Source: a virus. From it: a stretch of 64,000 bases of DNA. The stretch is taken from the IMG/VR virus record IMGVR_UViG_3300037961_005428, positions 1-64,000 of that record; one strand, 5' to 3'. The notes beneath the pieces were generated by a model. It did not search any database, had not been told where the DNA came from, and worked only from the letters and a program-made list of their open reading frames with translations. The first letter of the stretch is position 1. Every line of letters begins with the position of its first letter. The position numbers and the translations under genes are program-made. Positions 1-8,355 of this stretch are shown one piece after another.

Positions 1-677
1 TTGACAGGCTCTTCGCTGGTCAAAACTTCAATGAGTCGCTGCCTCAGTGTCGGGCCCATACCTTTCACTCGTTTCAGTGATTCTACATAAAGCATCTCCT
101 CTATGCTGCCACAAGTGTTGATAAGTTTGCTCACTAAATCGGGCCCGAAACCGGGTATTGAGAGAAGCAGGTCCTTGCGCACATCGTTGGTTGACACCCT
201 TGTAATGGCTCTCGCTCCATGACGGCTGGCTGGCTTGTGCAACTTTTGGTGAAGTTTGACGATGAACATAGCCGCTTCAACATGGTCCTTTGCTTTGTAG
301 ATATGACAGTCAAAGTCGGCCATGATGCGGGCAAAGGTGCCCATGAGTTCGTTTGTCACTCGTGAGTATGACACCTTGCGCCCTTGGTTCTGTGCCATTT
401 TGATGTACTTGGCAATGTCGCCGTGCACGACAAGGAACACCCGACCACAGTTAGCGTCCATGTTGTCCAGTTGCCGCCAAAGGTGACCACTGTGACTGGA
501 CTGAAAGAAATCGCTGAGGCTCTTGCACTCAATGTGCCCATCGCCGGCCTTGTAGTCACCCATGCCCTGCAAGAACTGAGACTTGACAAGCACGCCCTCC
601 TTGCGAGCCATGCGCTCCACTGCCTCAAAGAGCGGGCCACGCTCGTTGCTATCCGCAATCAATGGTGGGACACTCAT
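1..677 (-). CDS. ERCC4/XPF-family nuclease with HhH tail (partial, C-terminus outside window)
   Basis: Read directly on the minus strand; the frame is open from an ATG at 677 to the window edge, about 225 residues. The N-terminus carries the ERCC4 nuclease signature: DSNERGPL (residues 9-16) followed by GDGHIECKSL (about 45-54), matching the D...ER...GD..IE.K catalytic pattern of XPF/Mus81/Hef nucleases. A helix-hairpin-helix segment (SIPGFGPDLVSKLI, then VKGMGP) occupies residues 176-215. XPF/Hef proteins cut branched DNA, so repair or resolution of viral replication forks is likely. The start overlaps the stop of the upstream gene (ATGA), so it is the last visible gene of the replication operon. 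No helicase part is visible; the protein looks like a stand-alone nuclease. Confidence 0.8.
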   Translation of the reverse strand, partial: MSVPPLIADSNERGPLFEAVERMARKEGVLVKSQFLQGMGDYKAGDGHIECKSLSDFFQSSHSGHLWRQLDNMDANCGRVFLVVHGDIAKYIKMAQNQGRKVSYSRVTNELMGTFARIMADFDCHIYKAKDHVEAAMFIVKLHQKLHKPASRHGARAITRVSTNDVRKDLLLSIPGFGPDLVSKLINTCGSIEEMLYVESLKRVKGMGPTLRQRLIEVLTSEEPV

Positions 678-889
678 TCACTCACCTTCCCATGGGCGTT
701 ACAGTATGCGCTACCGATTTTGGACCAGTGTTGACAAGGTTTACCTTTGTGGTTCGTACCACTGCATGCATAGATGAGTGCTACCAAGTAGTCGTCATGC
801 CCATACGGACCTTTGTTGAAACAGGGGAAGCAGACGCGCTTCCCTTGCTTACTTAATTTCGCATCGCAAATCATGCATCTACGCCTCAT
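674..889 (-). CDS. Small Cys/His-rich putative zinc-binding protein
   Basis: 71 residues. A CxxC (CMIC, residues 5-8) is followed by CFPC (20-23) and then Cys-42, Cys-52, His-54, Cys-63 and His-66, which could build one or two zinc sites. Size and spacing resemble small phage zinc-finger proteins, but I do not recognise a family. It lies between the primase and the ERCC4 nuclease genes with short overlaps on both sides, so it is cotranslated with replication genes and may be a DNA-binding accessory factor (inference). Confidence 0.6.
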   Translation of the reverse strand: MRRRCMICDAKLSKQGKRVCFPCFNKGPYGHDDYLVALIYACSGTNHKGKPCQHWSKIGSAYCNAHGKVSE

Positions 890-1991
890 GTTCTTTCACC
901 TCACCGCTCCCTGTTTTGTCCCAATATCGGCACTTGCCGATGCAGAGCCCCTTGCCCCACAGCATTTTACAGGTCTGTGGGTAGTCTTTGAATACGATGG
1001 TGCTGACTTGATACCGAGTGACTCCTTCGTCTTGGTCAGCCCATTTGAGCCCCATGAGATACCGAACAATCTCATCAGCATGTTCCTGTAATTGCTCTTT
1101 TGTAAACCTCTCAATGGGCATGAAGTTGCGCTTTCGCTTGGCGAGATACTTGACCAACTGCACACGGGCGTCATGACTTGGGTTGCCGCCGATTTGGCAG
1201 GCTGCTTGGTTCAAGCAAGGGAGTATGATAACACCGTTCATGCGTACAGTTGGTAAATCCAACACCTTGTCCGACTCGTTGAAAATCTGCACTTTCTCTG
1301 TGACTGGGCGGATATTGAGTTTAACGCCTTGGGTACCATACTCCTTGTAACCGCTCTTAGCATCCATCGCTTCAAAAATAATGTGCTGGTGCCCGGCCTC
1401 CAAGTCTTCGGTGCTAACAGGGATGCTCCAAAAGCCACGCTTGGCGTTGAAAGAGTTAGGGATGCGAATTAAGCCACTCGTGTCAAACGGCACCATTGGG
1501 TCACAGCAGTACAAATCCATGTCTTTGACCCAGTCGTTGACCAGTTGGATGCCGGCCTCCTTAACAGCCGATAGGTGAGGCCCGTCACCCGGAGTCAGCG
1601 TTTCGTCCAGCGCCACCCATACATGAAAGCCGCCGCCACTGAACCAAATGCCGTGCCGGATGTCTTGCTCAAGGAGGTGTCGGTGCAAACGAAGCGTTTG
1701 TTCCAGTGGTATCTCGGGCTCCACTGTGGCACGGTTCCTGTCTCGGAAATTGATAGCGTCAAAGTCCATGACAAAGTGTCGGATGATGGGTGTGTAGAGA
1801 TTTACCCTACGATGATGAGGGGCTTCTGTAGCACGATAGCCGTATACAGTCATGTAGGCGTTGGACACGCCATTCTTACCAGCCCAGTATCGTTCAAACT
1901 GCTCTTTACTGTTGACCAGTTTCCTGTAGCCTCTTCCTTTTTCTGTGCTGAGTTCAAGAACTTCCCGTGGATAATCAAGTTTTAACTGCAT
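879..1991 (-). CDS. Fused archaeo-eukaryotic primase (PriS catalytic part plus PriL Fe-S part)
   Basis: 370 residues. The first half is an AEP primase: acidic pair DFD (76-78), nucleotide-binding SGGGFHVW (118-125), and RIPNSFNAKRG (176-186), the equivalent of the PriS R-x-P-x-S-x-H/N motif. The second half (from about 255) matches the PriL iron-sulfur domain: LPC (257-259), a TRYQV segment (325-329), then Cys-341, Cys-350 and Cys-354 in the order and approximate spacing of the four cluster cysteines. PriS and PriL are normally separate subunits; here both are in one chain much shorter than the two combined. It would lay RNA or DNA primers for the viral PolB. It starts inside the 3' end of the upstream gene after an AAGGA sequence. 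Confidence 0.85.
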   Translation of the reverse strand: MQLKLDYPREVLELSTEKGRGYRKLVNSKEQFERYWAGKNGVSNAYMTVYGYRATEAPHHRRVNLYTPIIRHFVMDFDAINFRDRNRATVEPEIPLEQTLRLHRHLLEQDIRHGIWFSGGGFHVWVALDETLTPGDGPHLSAVKEAGIQLVNDWVKDMDLYCCDPMVPFDTSGLIRIPNSFNAKRGFWSIPVSTEDLEAGHQHIIFEAMDAKSGYKEYGTQGVKLNIRPVTEKVQIFNESDKVLDLPTVRMNGVIILPCLNQAACQIGGNPSHDARVQLVKYLAKRKRNFMPIERFTKEQLQEHADEIVRYLMGLKWADQDEGVTRYQVSTIVFKDYPQTCKMLWGKGLCIGKCRYWDKTGSGEVKEHEA

Positions 1992-2274
1992 TGTCCTTCA
2001 CTCTCTTTATCATGTGGTCAAGTGACCGCATGATGTCATTCATTTGAACTTCATCATCCGGTAACATCAGTCGTGGGCTCAACACGATTTCTGCGAATAA
2101 AATAGGGTGGGACTCGGGATGCTTATCCGAATAGGCGGCGAGAGTTTTGTTAAATGACACACTGAGGCGCTTGTCTTTGCCCATGTGTTCCCATTTGATT
2201 TGGCTAATCATGTCAAACTTATCTCGCAAATGGTACTCAATGCATTGAGCCACTTTGTTCATTCCATCATTCAT
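1975..2274 (-). CDS. Hypothetical protein in replication operon
   Basis: 99 residues from an ATG that overlaps the upstream nuclease stop (ATGA), with a strong AAGGAGG about ten bases before it; a longer in-frame extension upstream was discarded for that reason. The sequence is mixed charged (FDMISQIKWEHMGKD, then MLPDDEVQMND) without cysteines or membrane segments. I do not recognise the family. Its position between the Cas4-like nuclease and the primase suggests a role in DNA metabolism. Confidence 0.6.
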   Translation of the reverse strand: MNDGMNKVAQCIEYHLRDKFDMISQIKWEHMGKDKRLSVSFNKTLAAYSDKHPESHPILFAEIVLSPRLMLPDDEVQMNDIMRSLDHMIKRVKDNAVKT

Positions 2275-3260
2275 TTCTTCGCCTCCTTCTTTTCTTCTAA
2301 TTCTTTGAGTCGTTGGGCTGCACTCTTTGGTGTCAGCGTGTTGCCCCATCCACCTTTCCAATAGATGTCGCCACCCTCAGCCCATGCAGGGCACTCGTCC
2401 ACAAAGTCGCAATGAGCGCACTTACCGGTGGACGGCTGTGGTGGGAAGTTGTCAGTGAGATATGCCTCAATCAGTTCGTTGACGGCTTTGTTGATTGTTG
2501 TGAGGTATCGCTTACTTACCTTCTCATAAGCCACATGGTTCTCGGAACCGGGAACATCCTCTCTGTGACCAGCGGGATAGAACCAGCCCCAATGCGTGAC
2601 ATCCTGTAGAGGGTGGTCAGCCTTGCGAAGCAGGTCCCAATAGAAGGCCATCTCAGTGCGCATGCTTCGGACCTTGAAATTGGTCCCAACCCACTTACCG
2701 GTCTTTAATTCCATAAGGGCTACCTTGTCCTCTTCGGTATGATAGGCCCGGTCAATGCTGCCTGCGAAGTGCACAGGTATACTTAGTTCCTCGCCGTTGA
2801 AGTTGAACGGAACATCTACGAAAGCGTGGACCTCCAACTCATTGATGATGGGGAGGAACCGGTCGGGGTCCGCTTCAAGGCGAACCAATTCCCAGTCAAT
2901 ACGCTGTTCAATGATGGGTTCTTCACCTAAGTGGTACGGCTCTTCCGGTGTGGGTAGGCAGTCCATGAGGAGAGCCTTGGCCCCATCACGGTCTTGCTTC
3001 TTGAGTAGTGCGTGCGCCTTCTTGTAAACAGGTCGGACATTGATGTAGAACTCCTCCATGGCGTCGTGGACATTTGTCCCACGAGTCATGGCGTCTGTAG
3101 TGGGGGACTTGCGACCTTCAATGCGCTTCTTCTTGTATTGGAAACGGCAGTAGCCAAAGTCGCTGGTGAGACTGGTCTTGGTCATGCGCAGGTATTTATC
3201 GTGCCCTTGCTCCCACTGGTAGGTGGATTTGGCATACGCTTCCCAATCTCTGTCACTCAT
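2271..3260 (-). CDS. Cas4/RecB-like PD-(D/E)XK nuclease with Fe-S cysteines
   Basis: 329 residues. The RecB/Cas4 fold is shown by RGTNVHDAMEEF (60-71, motif I histidine), Asp-170, and MELKTGKW (183-190, the E-x-K catalytic motif). Cys-38 plus Cys-281, Cys-284 and Cys-290 (CAHCDFVDEC) have the one-plus-three arrangement that binds a 4Fe-4S cluster in Cas4 and AddB-type nucleases. In viruses these enzymes process DNA ends for recombination, replication or packaging. No CRISPR genes are nearby, so an adaptation role is unlikely. The start overlaps the preceding small gene (ATGA). Confidence 0.85.
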   Translation of the reverse strand: MSDRDWEAYAKSTYQWEQGHDKYLRMTKTSLTSDFGYCRFQYKKKRIEGRKSPTTDAMTRGTNVHDAMEEFYINVRPVYKKAHALLKKQDRDGAKALLMDCLPTPEEPYHLGEEPIIEQRIDWELVRLEADPDRFLPIINELEVHAFVDVPFNFNGEELSIPVHFAGSIDRAYHTEEDKVALMELKTGKWVGTNFKVRSMRTEMAFYWDLLRKADHPLQDVTHWGWFYPAGHREDVPGSENHVAYEKVSKRYLTTINKAVNELIEAYLTDNFPPQPSTGKCAHCDFVDECPAWAEGGDIYWKGGWGNTLTPKSAAQRLKELEEKKEAKK

Positions 3261-3367
3261 TCTTCTTCAACTCCATATCTGCGCTGTGCTCTTTCATAGT
3301 ACCCTTCAATGATACGCTCTTCTTCTTGTGTTCTCAGTCGGCTGAATATGCGGTCCCAAAATCCCAT
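3257..3367 (-). CDS. Very small charged protein
   Basis: 36 residues, beginning MGFWDRIFSRLRTQEEE and ending YGVEEE. The stop overlaps the nuclease start (ATGA), and the gene starts 11 bases after the upstream stop, which fits the operon's coupled arrangement. The N-terminal dozen residues could form an amphipathic helix; nothing else can be said. It may exist mainly to couple translation. Confidence 0.45.
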   Translation of the reverse strand: MGFWDRIFSRLRTQEEERIIEGYYERAQRRYGVEEE

Positions 3368-3378
3368 CCTTGACCGCC

Positions 3379-3972
3379 TCACTTCTTGGGATTGTAGTAT
3401 TCGGGTGCGAGTTCGTTGAAGTAAGGGTTGAACTTGAAGTAAGAGGACTTGCTCTCCGTAAAGTCATCCAACCGTGTTTGACCTTGACGCATGGCGACCA
3501 GCAGGATAGCACAGTAGCCCATCAAGTCCTTGATGACATCCTCGTCGTTCTCAATGCCCTCGCTGCCTTGGATGAGGCGGCTGATTTTGTCGTCCATCCG
3601 AATACGGATGAGGTCAGCCGGCTGAGCGCCGCCTTTGTAGAACACCCGTAGGGGCTCAAAGACGCTGTCGCCATAGGCTTGATTCTTGGCCACGACCATC
3701 CGCTTCACCTCGTCAAAGACTTGGATAATGCGAGTAGAGGACACCAGTTTGTTTGAGTCGGCTGGCTCATTTGGCGAGTGAGGGAAGTATTTCGTCCCTT
3801 TCTTTTCACCCTCTTTACGGATGATACCTTGCTTCACCAGTTCCCGCAGGCGCAGCCCAATGTATTGGCTACTCTTGGTTTGCAGTAAGTCGGATTTCTT
3901 TACCAACTCACTGCGGCCCAAGCCGGGGTTTTCTCCAATTGTTCTTTTGATTTCTTCGTCAATGCTGCGCAT
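3379..3972 (-). CDS. Winged-helix protein fused to a DUF1599/Nmad1-like domain
   Basis: 197 residues. The first 65 look like a winged helix (SELVKKSDLLQTKSSQYIGL, then LVKQGIIRKEG). From about 85 the protein matches the phage nucleotide-modification-associated domain 1: VAKNQAYGDSVFEP, IRMDDKISRLI and DVIKDLMGYCAILL are its conserved blocks. That domain is found beside enzymes of modified-base metabolism or nucleotide turnover. The fusion to a DNA-binding domain suggests a regulator that senses a nucleotide, but that is inference. Confidence 0.6.
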   Translation of the reverse strand: MRSIDEEIKRTIGENPGLGRSELVKKSDLLQTKSSQYIGLRLRELVKQGIIRKEGEKKGTKYFPHSPNEPADSNKLVSSTRIIQVFDEVKRMVVAKNQAYGDSVFEPLRVFYKGGAQPADLIRIRMDDKISRLIQGSEGIENDEDVIKDLMGYCAILLVAMRQGQTRLDDFTESKSSYFKFNPYFNELAPEYYNPKK

Positions 3973-4005
3973 AATGTTTCACCACTTTAGTCTACTATTT
4001 CAATG

Positions 4006-6396
4006 CTACCAGTATTTCTTGGGTTTAGGCTTCCCTGTGGCGTAGTCCAGCGACCAGCCGAGTGCATTGAAAATAGGTTTAATTTTTTGGGACACCAATT
4101 TGTCCACCATTTTGTCGTAGTCAAGAGTGAAGTCTTTCAACTCCTCTTCTTCATGGTAAGCGACAATGTCAGTGGGTGGCATTCCTTGAGGCGGCTCGCT
4201 CACATAGACCCACTTGACGCTGTCCCCGTTCTTGAACTTGGGATGAACACTCTTCTCCACGAGATGGAGGTTGTAGTAGCGAGCACCCTTAACACCGGGC
4301 ACACCCACGCTTTCTGCGTATTTGTCCAGCGATTTTTGGATGCGGGTGACACCTGCTACATCAGCCATAGGGTAGTCACCTTGCATGATGCCGAGGCTGA
4401 TACCTCGCACATGGTCCACGACTTCATTCTCATTGGCTCCACTGCATACCTTGGTGAGTACATCCCGCTCAAGAGTGCGGGAAACAGGGGCGAGTGTGCT
4501 GATTTTACCCCAGCGTGCTGACTTGGCTTTACCCTTATCCTCGGGTGGCCATGAGCACACGCCGTAGTAGAGGTTCTTTCCACCTACAATCCAGTAAGGC
4601 ATGTATGCTTCAAATTCTACAAAGAGAGCATTGGCTTGGTGTTCTCGCTGAACCGTCTCTGTCAAATGGCGAGCAAGAGCAGGGGCTTCATCAAATGGGA
4701 CTTGGACAAAGGCCGAGTCGGTGTGACCGTACAGAGCGCTGTAGCCCTGTTTCTCGGATTCTTCCATGAGGAATCGGATAGCCTCACGACCACAGGCCGT
4801 GATGGCACTGGCGATGGCAGGGGCCGACCAGCCCCAGTAGGTGCTGGCGCACATGCCGTATAGTGACGCCATGACACGCTTGACTGCCAATTGCATGGTG
4901 TTCCAACCGGAGCGTTCTGTGTCGCTCTTGGATTCACGCATGCGGCGTTTGTATTCATCTCGGAGTTCAAACATTTCAGTAACGATGCGGGGTAATAGAG
5001 CCGGCTCGCCCTGTCGCCAACAGGTGCCGTCCGGCAGTTCTCTTACATCATCATCAAAGCGATACTCTCGGTCCACCTGTGACTCCCACGAAAGGTTGTG
5101 GCTGAGGATAAGTGAAGGGTACAGGCCTTTGTAGTCCACACAGGCTACACCTTCGTAGCGGCCCGGAGTAGGGGGCGGGATGTAAGCACCCTCGTATTCG
5201 GCCTTGGAATGAGGGCTGAGTGTCGGGGGCTTCCAATCAGTACGACGACTGATAAGGCCCCGTGCAAAACGAGTGACATTGTGACAGGAGGGGAAACTGA
5301 CGCCACAGACTTGTTGAAGCGACATGTAAAACTCAAGGATGTGGTTGCGTTCATCCACCATTTTGAGCAGTTCTACATCTCGCATACAGTAGTCTACGAA
5401 CTCGTCAAAGCGTTCGTACCATCCCGTGAAAACATCCATCTCCAATTTACCACCGTAGTCCAGCACATCCTCACCTGTGATATGGTCCAACTTTCGGCTG
5501 GCCAACTGAGGCTTACCGCTGTCCTTCCACACCCGCTCAAAGCCAGTGCCGCTGCTAAGTGGGGCAGCCGTATCAAAGCACAGTCGTCCACGGACGGGCT
5601 GGTCAGTGTAGTCGTAACCCTTCTCTTTGTCGGGCTTGCGCACCCGATTGAGTGGGCTGAGTTTGCGAAACAGACCCTTGCCGAGAACATCCTTGTTGTC
5701 AAGTCGTCGGATGATGTGAGGGAGGTCAGCCCACATGAGAGCGTGAGCCACCAGCACATCGGGGTCGCACTTCTCAAGGTAAGCAAGAAACTCCCTGTAA
5801 ATGGAAGCCTCGGAGTTGCACAACACCCTACGATATTTGACTGTACTTTCCACGCCCTTGCTGTTTTCCCATGACATGGAGCGAATCGTCTCAATGAACT
5901 CATCGTCGCCCAGTGATTCGGCTGATTCTTCCGACCAGCAGAAGGCGATACGCTCGTCGCTGTAGTTGTCAGCGATACCTATCACTGTTGTGAAGTCCTC
6001 TTTCGGGTCCCACTCAAGGTCAAGGTGCCACACCCTTGGTTTCCATTCGGGCATCGTATCGTAGCGGTCCATGAGGAATCGGTCGGGCAGTGTCAAGTCG
6101 CCCTCCCACGATGTCATCTCTTTTCGCATGGGGTACACATCGCCTTGGCGATACGGTATGATTTTGATAAGGTTCTCACCACCTATCCCGACAGCCTTTG
6201 CCTCCCGGTCCACTCGTGAGCCGGGATATCGGTCCACCAAATGCTTGATGAGGCGGGGGTCAGTGTCAGCCTTTACCCAAAAGTAGGGCTCAAAGTCTGT
6301 GACATTCCGCTCAATCAGCGTTCCGTCGGGCGACCGCCAGCGACAGTAGAGTACATCTCTTCCGTCGTAGTCGGGCAGGTAGTTGTCAACAATCAT
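4006..6396 (-). CDS. Family B DNA polymerase with 3'-5' exonuclease
   Basis: 796 residues, normal for archaeal and viral PolB. Exonuclease motif I is DLEWD (126-130), Exo III YCMRD (336-340); Exo II is degenerate (LVAHALMWADLPH, no Asn). Polymerase motif A is DYKGLYPSLI (421-430), motif B KRVMASLYGM (506-515), motif C YGHTDS (556-561), where His replaces the first Asp of the usual DTD while the second, metal-binding Asp remains. No intein interrupts it. It is the replicative enzyme, working with the clamp, clamp loader and primase encoded in the same operon. The start overlaps the upstream zinc-ribbon gene. Confidence 0.95.
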   Translation of the reverse strand: MIVDNYLPDYDGRDVLYCRWRSPDGTLIERNVTDFEPYFWVKADTDPRLIKHLVDRYPGSRVDREAKAVGIGGENLIKIIPYRQGDVYPMRKEMTSWEGDLTLPDRFLMDRYDTMPEWKPRVWHLDLEWDPKEDFTTVIGIADNYSDERIAFCWSEESAESLGDDEFIETIRSMSWENSKGVESTVKYRRVLCNSEASIYREFLAYLEKCDPDVLVAHALMWADLPHIIRRLDNKDVLGKGLFRKLSPLNRVRKPDKEKGYDYTDQPVRGRLCFDTAAPLSSGTGFERVWKDSGKPQLASRKLDHITGEDVLDYGGKLEMDVFTGWYERFDEFVDYCMRDVELLKMVDERNHILEFYMSLQQVCGVSFPSCHNVTRFARGLISRRTDWKPPTLSPHSKAEYEGAYIPPPTPGRYEGVACVDYKGLYPSLILSHNLSWESQVDREYRFDDDVRELPDGTCWRQGEPALLPRIVTEMFELRDEYKRRMRESKSDTERSGWNTMQLAVKRVMASLYGMCASTYWGWSAPAIASAITACGREAIRFLMEESEKQGYSALYGHTDSAFVQVPFDEAPALARHLTETVQREHQANALFVEFEAYMPYWIVGGKNLYYGVCSWPPEDKGKAKSARWGKISTLAPVSRTLERDVLTKVCSGANENEVVDHVRGISLGIMQGDYPMADVAGVTRIQKSLDKYAESVGVPGVKGARYYNLHLVEKSVHPKFKNGDSVKWVYVSEPPQGMPPTDIVAYHEEEELKDFTLDYDKMVDKLVSQKIKPIFNALGWSLDYATGKPKPKKYW

Positions 6397-6557
6397 TCTT
6401 CTTCCTCGTGAATTTGAACATAGGTCACTTCGGCTTCACAATCTAAGCAGTGAAGACTGGCGACAATACCGTCGCCCTCATAGCCGTAGTCTTCGGGAGT
6501 GAAGTCCGCTCCCCAAATAAGGCGACCGCCACAGAGCCAACAAACATCTCGCCTCAT
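6393..6557 (-). CDS. Small zinc-ribbon protein between PolB and clamp
   Basis: 54 residues read directly from the minus strand. CWLCGG (6-11) and CLDC (37-40) form a classic zinc ribbon. ATGA overlaps join it to both the clamp gene upstream and PolB downstream. It ends in four glutamates encoded by the ribosome-binding region of PolB. Function unknown; a polymerase accessory role is possible from position only. Confidence 0.65.
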   Translation of the reverse strand: MRRDVCWLCGGRLIWGADFTPEDYGYEGDGIVASLHCLDCEAEVTYVQIHEEEE

Positions 6558-7312
6558 TCGTCCACCTCTTGGTCAAACACGATGAGGAGGTATGAGCCGT
6601 CCAAATCTCTCACCACAAACGGGGCGCTTTCCCCCATGTGGAACTGCACCATTTTGTCGGGCACAGTGTTGAGAAGTTCGGGGAGCCAGTGAGCGTAGTG
6701 TGATTGGTAGGACTCTGCCGTACCGCTGATAGGCTCAGCCTCCACAGCGGCGAACATTTTCCCTTTGTTCTTCTGCTCTGCCATCAGTGCCAACTCGGTG
6801 TCTTTAGGTCGGTAGTCTACCTTACAGGTGATACCCGACCCGATGACCTTGCTCGCTTTGCTGATGCCGTAGAGGTCTGTCCCAGTGACATTGCCACAGG
6901 CGGGTAGATTGGCTTCCCCAAACGACTGCCACATGTTGTCCTCCGCTTTACCGACGACACGCTCAATGAGGGGCACATCGGTTTCGGAGGCGATGTAGGT
7001 AGACGACGGCAACTCAAGGCTGGACCGTCCGGCCTTCACCTGTATCGGTCTGCCTCGTGCAGATTGGCTGACTGTAACTTCCGCAGCCTTTGCCGCCTTC
7101 AAGAACTCGCTGAACCGCACGAGGTCCGAGATGTAGATTTTCCCGGTGTCCCCGTCGTGGCAGTCCATGCTGCGACGCAGGTAATGCGTCAACGCTCCGA
7201 CCGCTACGGTGATTTGCTCAGCCTTGACTCGGATGGCAAGGTTGTCCACGCCTTTGGAGAAGGTGTCAATGAACGACAGCAACTCCTTCCGGCTCGCTGT
7301 AAAGGCGGGCAT
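6554..7312 (-). CDS. Sliding clamp (PCNA-like)
   Basis: 252 residues, the normal PCNA length. Similarity is weak but the architecture fits: N-terminal FTASRKELLSFIDTF, a loop at about 105-130, and a C-terminal half with YQSHYAHWLPELLNTVP, HMGESAPFVVRD and YLLIVFDQ, which match the conserved last strands of PCNA. Placement between PolB and a RecA-like ATPase and near the clamp loader supports it. PCNA rings tether polymerase to DNA. The alternative is an unrelated protein of similar size. Confidence 0.7.
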   Translation of the reverse strand: MPAFTASRKELLSFIDTFSKGVDNLAIRVKAEQITVAVGALTHYLRRSMDCHDGDTGKIYISDLVRFSEFLKAAKAAEVTVSQSARGRPIQVKAGRSSLELPSSTYIASETDVPLIERVVGKAEDNMWQSFGEANLPACGNVTGTDLYGISKASKVIGSGITCKVDYRPKDTELALMAEQKNKGKMFAAVEAEPISGTAESYQSHYAHWLPELLNTVPDKMVQFHMGESAPFVVRDLDGSYLLIVFDQEVDE

Positions 7313-7321
7313 TCAACCACC

Positions 7322-8350
7322 TCACACACTACGGGAGCGGAGTTCGGCGAGGCCGAGCCATTCGGCTGGCTGTCCTTTCTTGGTGACAAAGAAGGTCCGC
7401 TCTTGACCTTGAAGGTCGGCGTTGGTCTTGCACTTGGTGAACTCAACCTTGTAGCGGGTTTCGCCAGTTGGCTTGCCATCCTCGTCTCGGACTACTTCGT
7501 CCTTGCACCACAGGATTTGAGTGAGGTCGTTGTTGGCGTCCTTCTCCCAAACGAACTTCCAACCGTCGTGGCTGTACTCGTCGTCGCCCGACTTGATGTG
7601 CGTCTCCCAAAAGACATCCACGCCAAGGAAATTCAACTGTCGGCACAGGGCAGTCAGTTGCTTGAAACGAGTCTTTCGGATGCTCCAGTTCCAACCGATT
7701 TCTTTGTTGAGTTTGGAGGCGGCTGCTTCAATGGCATCCTTGGCATCCATCTCAAGGTCGTAGATTTTCATGTTGTTGATGCACACATTGTCAAACTGGT
7801 CAACGGCGGTGATGAGCAGGGCCTTGAGAACTTGCCCGTTGAAGCCGGGCTCCTTCTGTTTCTTGGCATACTCAATCGCAAAGCGACACAAGTCCATGAC
7901 ACGCTGGTGAGTCTTGGGGTAGTCAAAGGCGGTGCGGTCGTTGGGCTGTGTGACCCACGGGTTCCAAATGCGGATGATGTCATCGGCACCGGGATAGTGG
8001 GCCTGCTTACAATCGTTGGCACCAAAGTCAAAGTCGTAACACCACATCATCTCGTTGTCCTTGCGATAGTGCATGAAGGCGTCCATAGCGATGCCGGTCT
8101 TGCCCCGACCACTGTGCCCACCAATACCCATGAAAATGGACGAGCCGTTGATGGCCACTTGCTCCTTGAACTCCTTGAGGAGTTTGGGGTAGTTGCTGTC
8201 TTGATACAAAGGCTTGGCCTCATTGACGACAGGTTCGGCTGACTCATTTAGCGGAAGGGTAGTCTGTGCTTCGTCCACGACTGGTTCTTCTGCCTCTTGG
8301 GCTTGGGCTTGCTCGGCGATGTGGTTCTTCAAAATGTCAAATGCACTCAT
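7322..8350 (-). CDS. RecA/RadA-superfamily ATPase (Sak4-like recombinase candidate)
   Basis: About 342 residues; ATG at 8350 is preferred over a GTG nine bases upstream because GAGGAG sits eight bases before it. Walker A is GGHSGRGKT (near residue 77 in this numbering), Walker B ALLITAVDQFD near 177, and a VFWETHIKSG strand follows near 230. An acidic, Glu/Pro-rich stretch occupies the first 50 residues. Phage Sak4 and RadA-like proteins pair DNA strands, usually beside a single-strand-binding protein, and the preceding gene here is a candidate for that. A helicase-type or non-recombinase P-loop ATPase is not excluded. Confidence 0.65.
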   Translation of the reverse strand: MSAFDILKNHIAEQAQAQEAEEPVVDEAQTTLPLNESAEPVVNEAKPLYQDSNYPKLLKEFKEQVAINGSSIFMGIGGHSGRGKTGIAMDAFMHYRKDNEMMWCYDFDFGANDCKQAHYPGADDIIRIWNPWVTQPNDRTAFDYPKTHQRVMDLCRFAIEYAKKQKEPGFNGQVLKALLITAVDQFDNVCINNMKIYDLEMDAKDAIEAAASKLNKEIGWNWSIRKTRFKQLTALCRQLNFLGVDVFWETHIKSGDDEYSHDGWKFVWEKDANNDLTQILWCKDEVVRDEDGKPTGETRYKVEFTKCKTNADLQGQERTFFVTKKGQPAEWLGLAELRSRSV

Positions 8351-8355
8351 GTTCT

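Noticed and set aside
7064-8242. 392-codon plus-strand frame opposite the RecA-like ATPase and clamp genes
   Set aside because: The minus strand has clear P-loop and coupled gene starts; this frame exists because the codon usage of the real gene leaves few stops on the antisense strand. No ribosome-binding site or motif.
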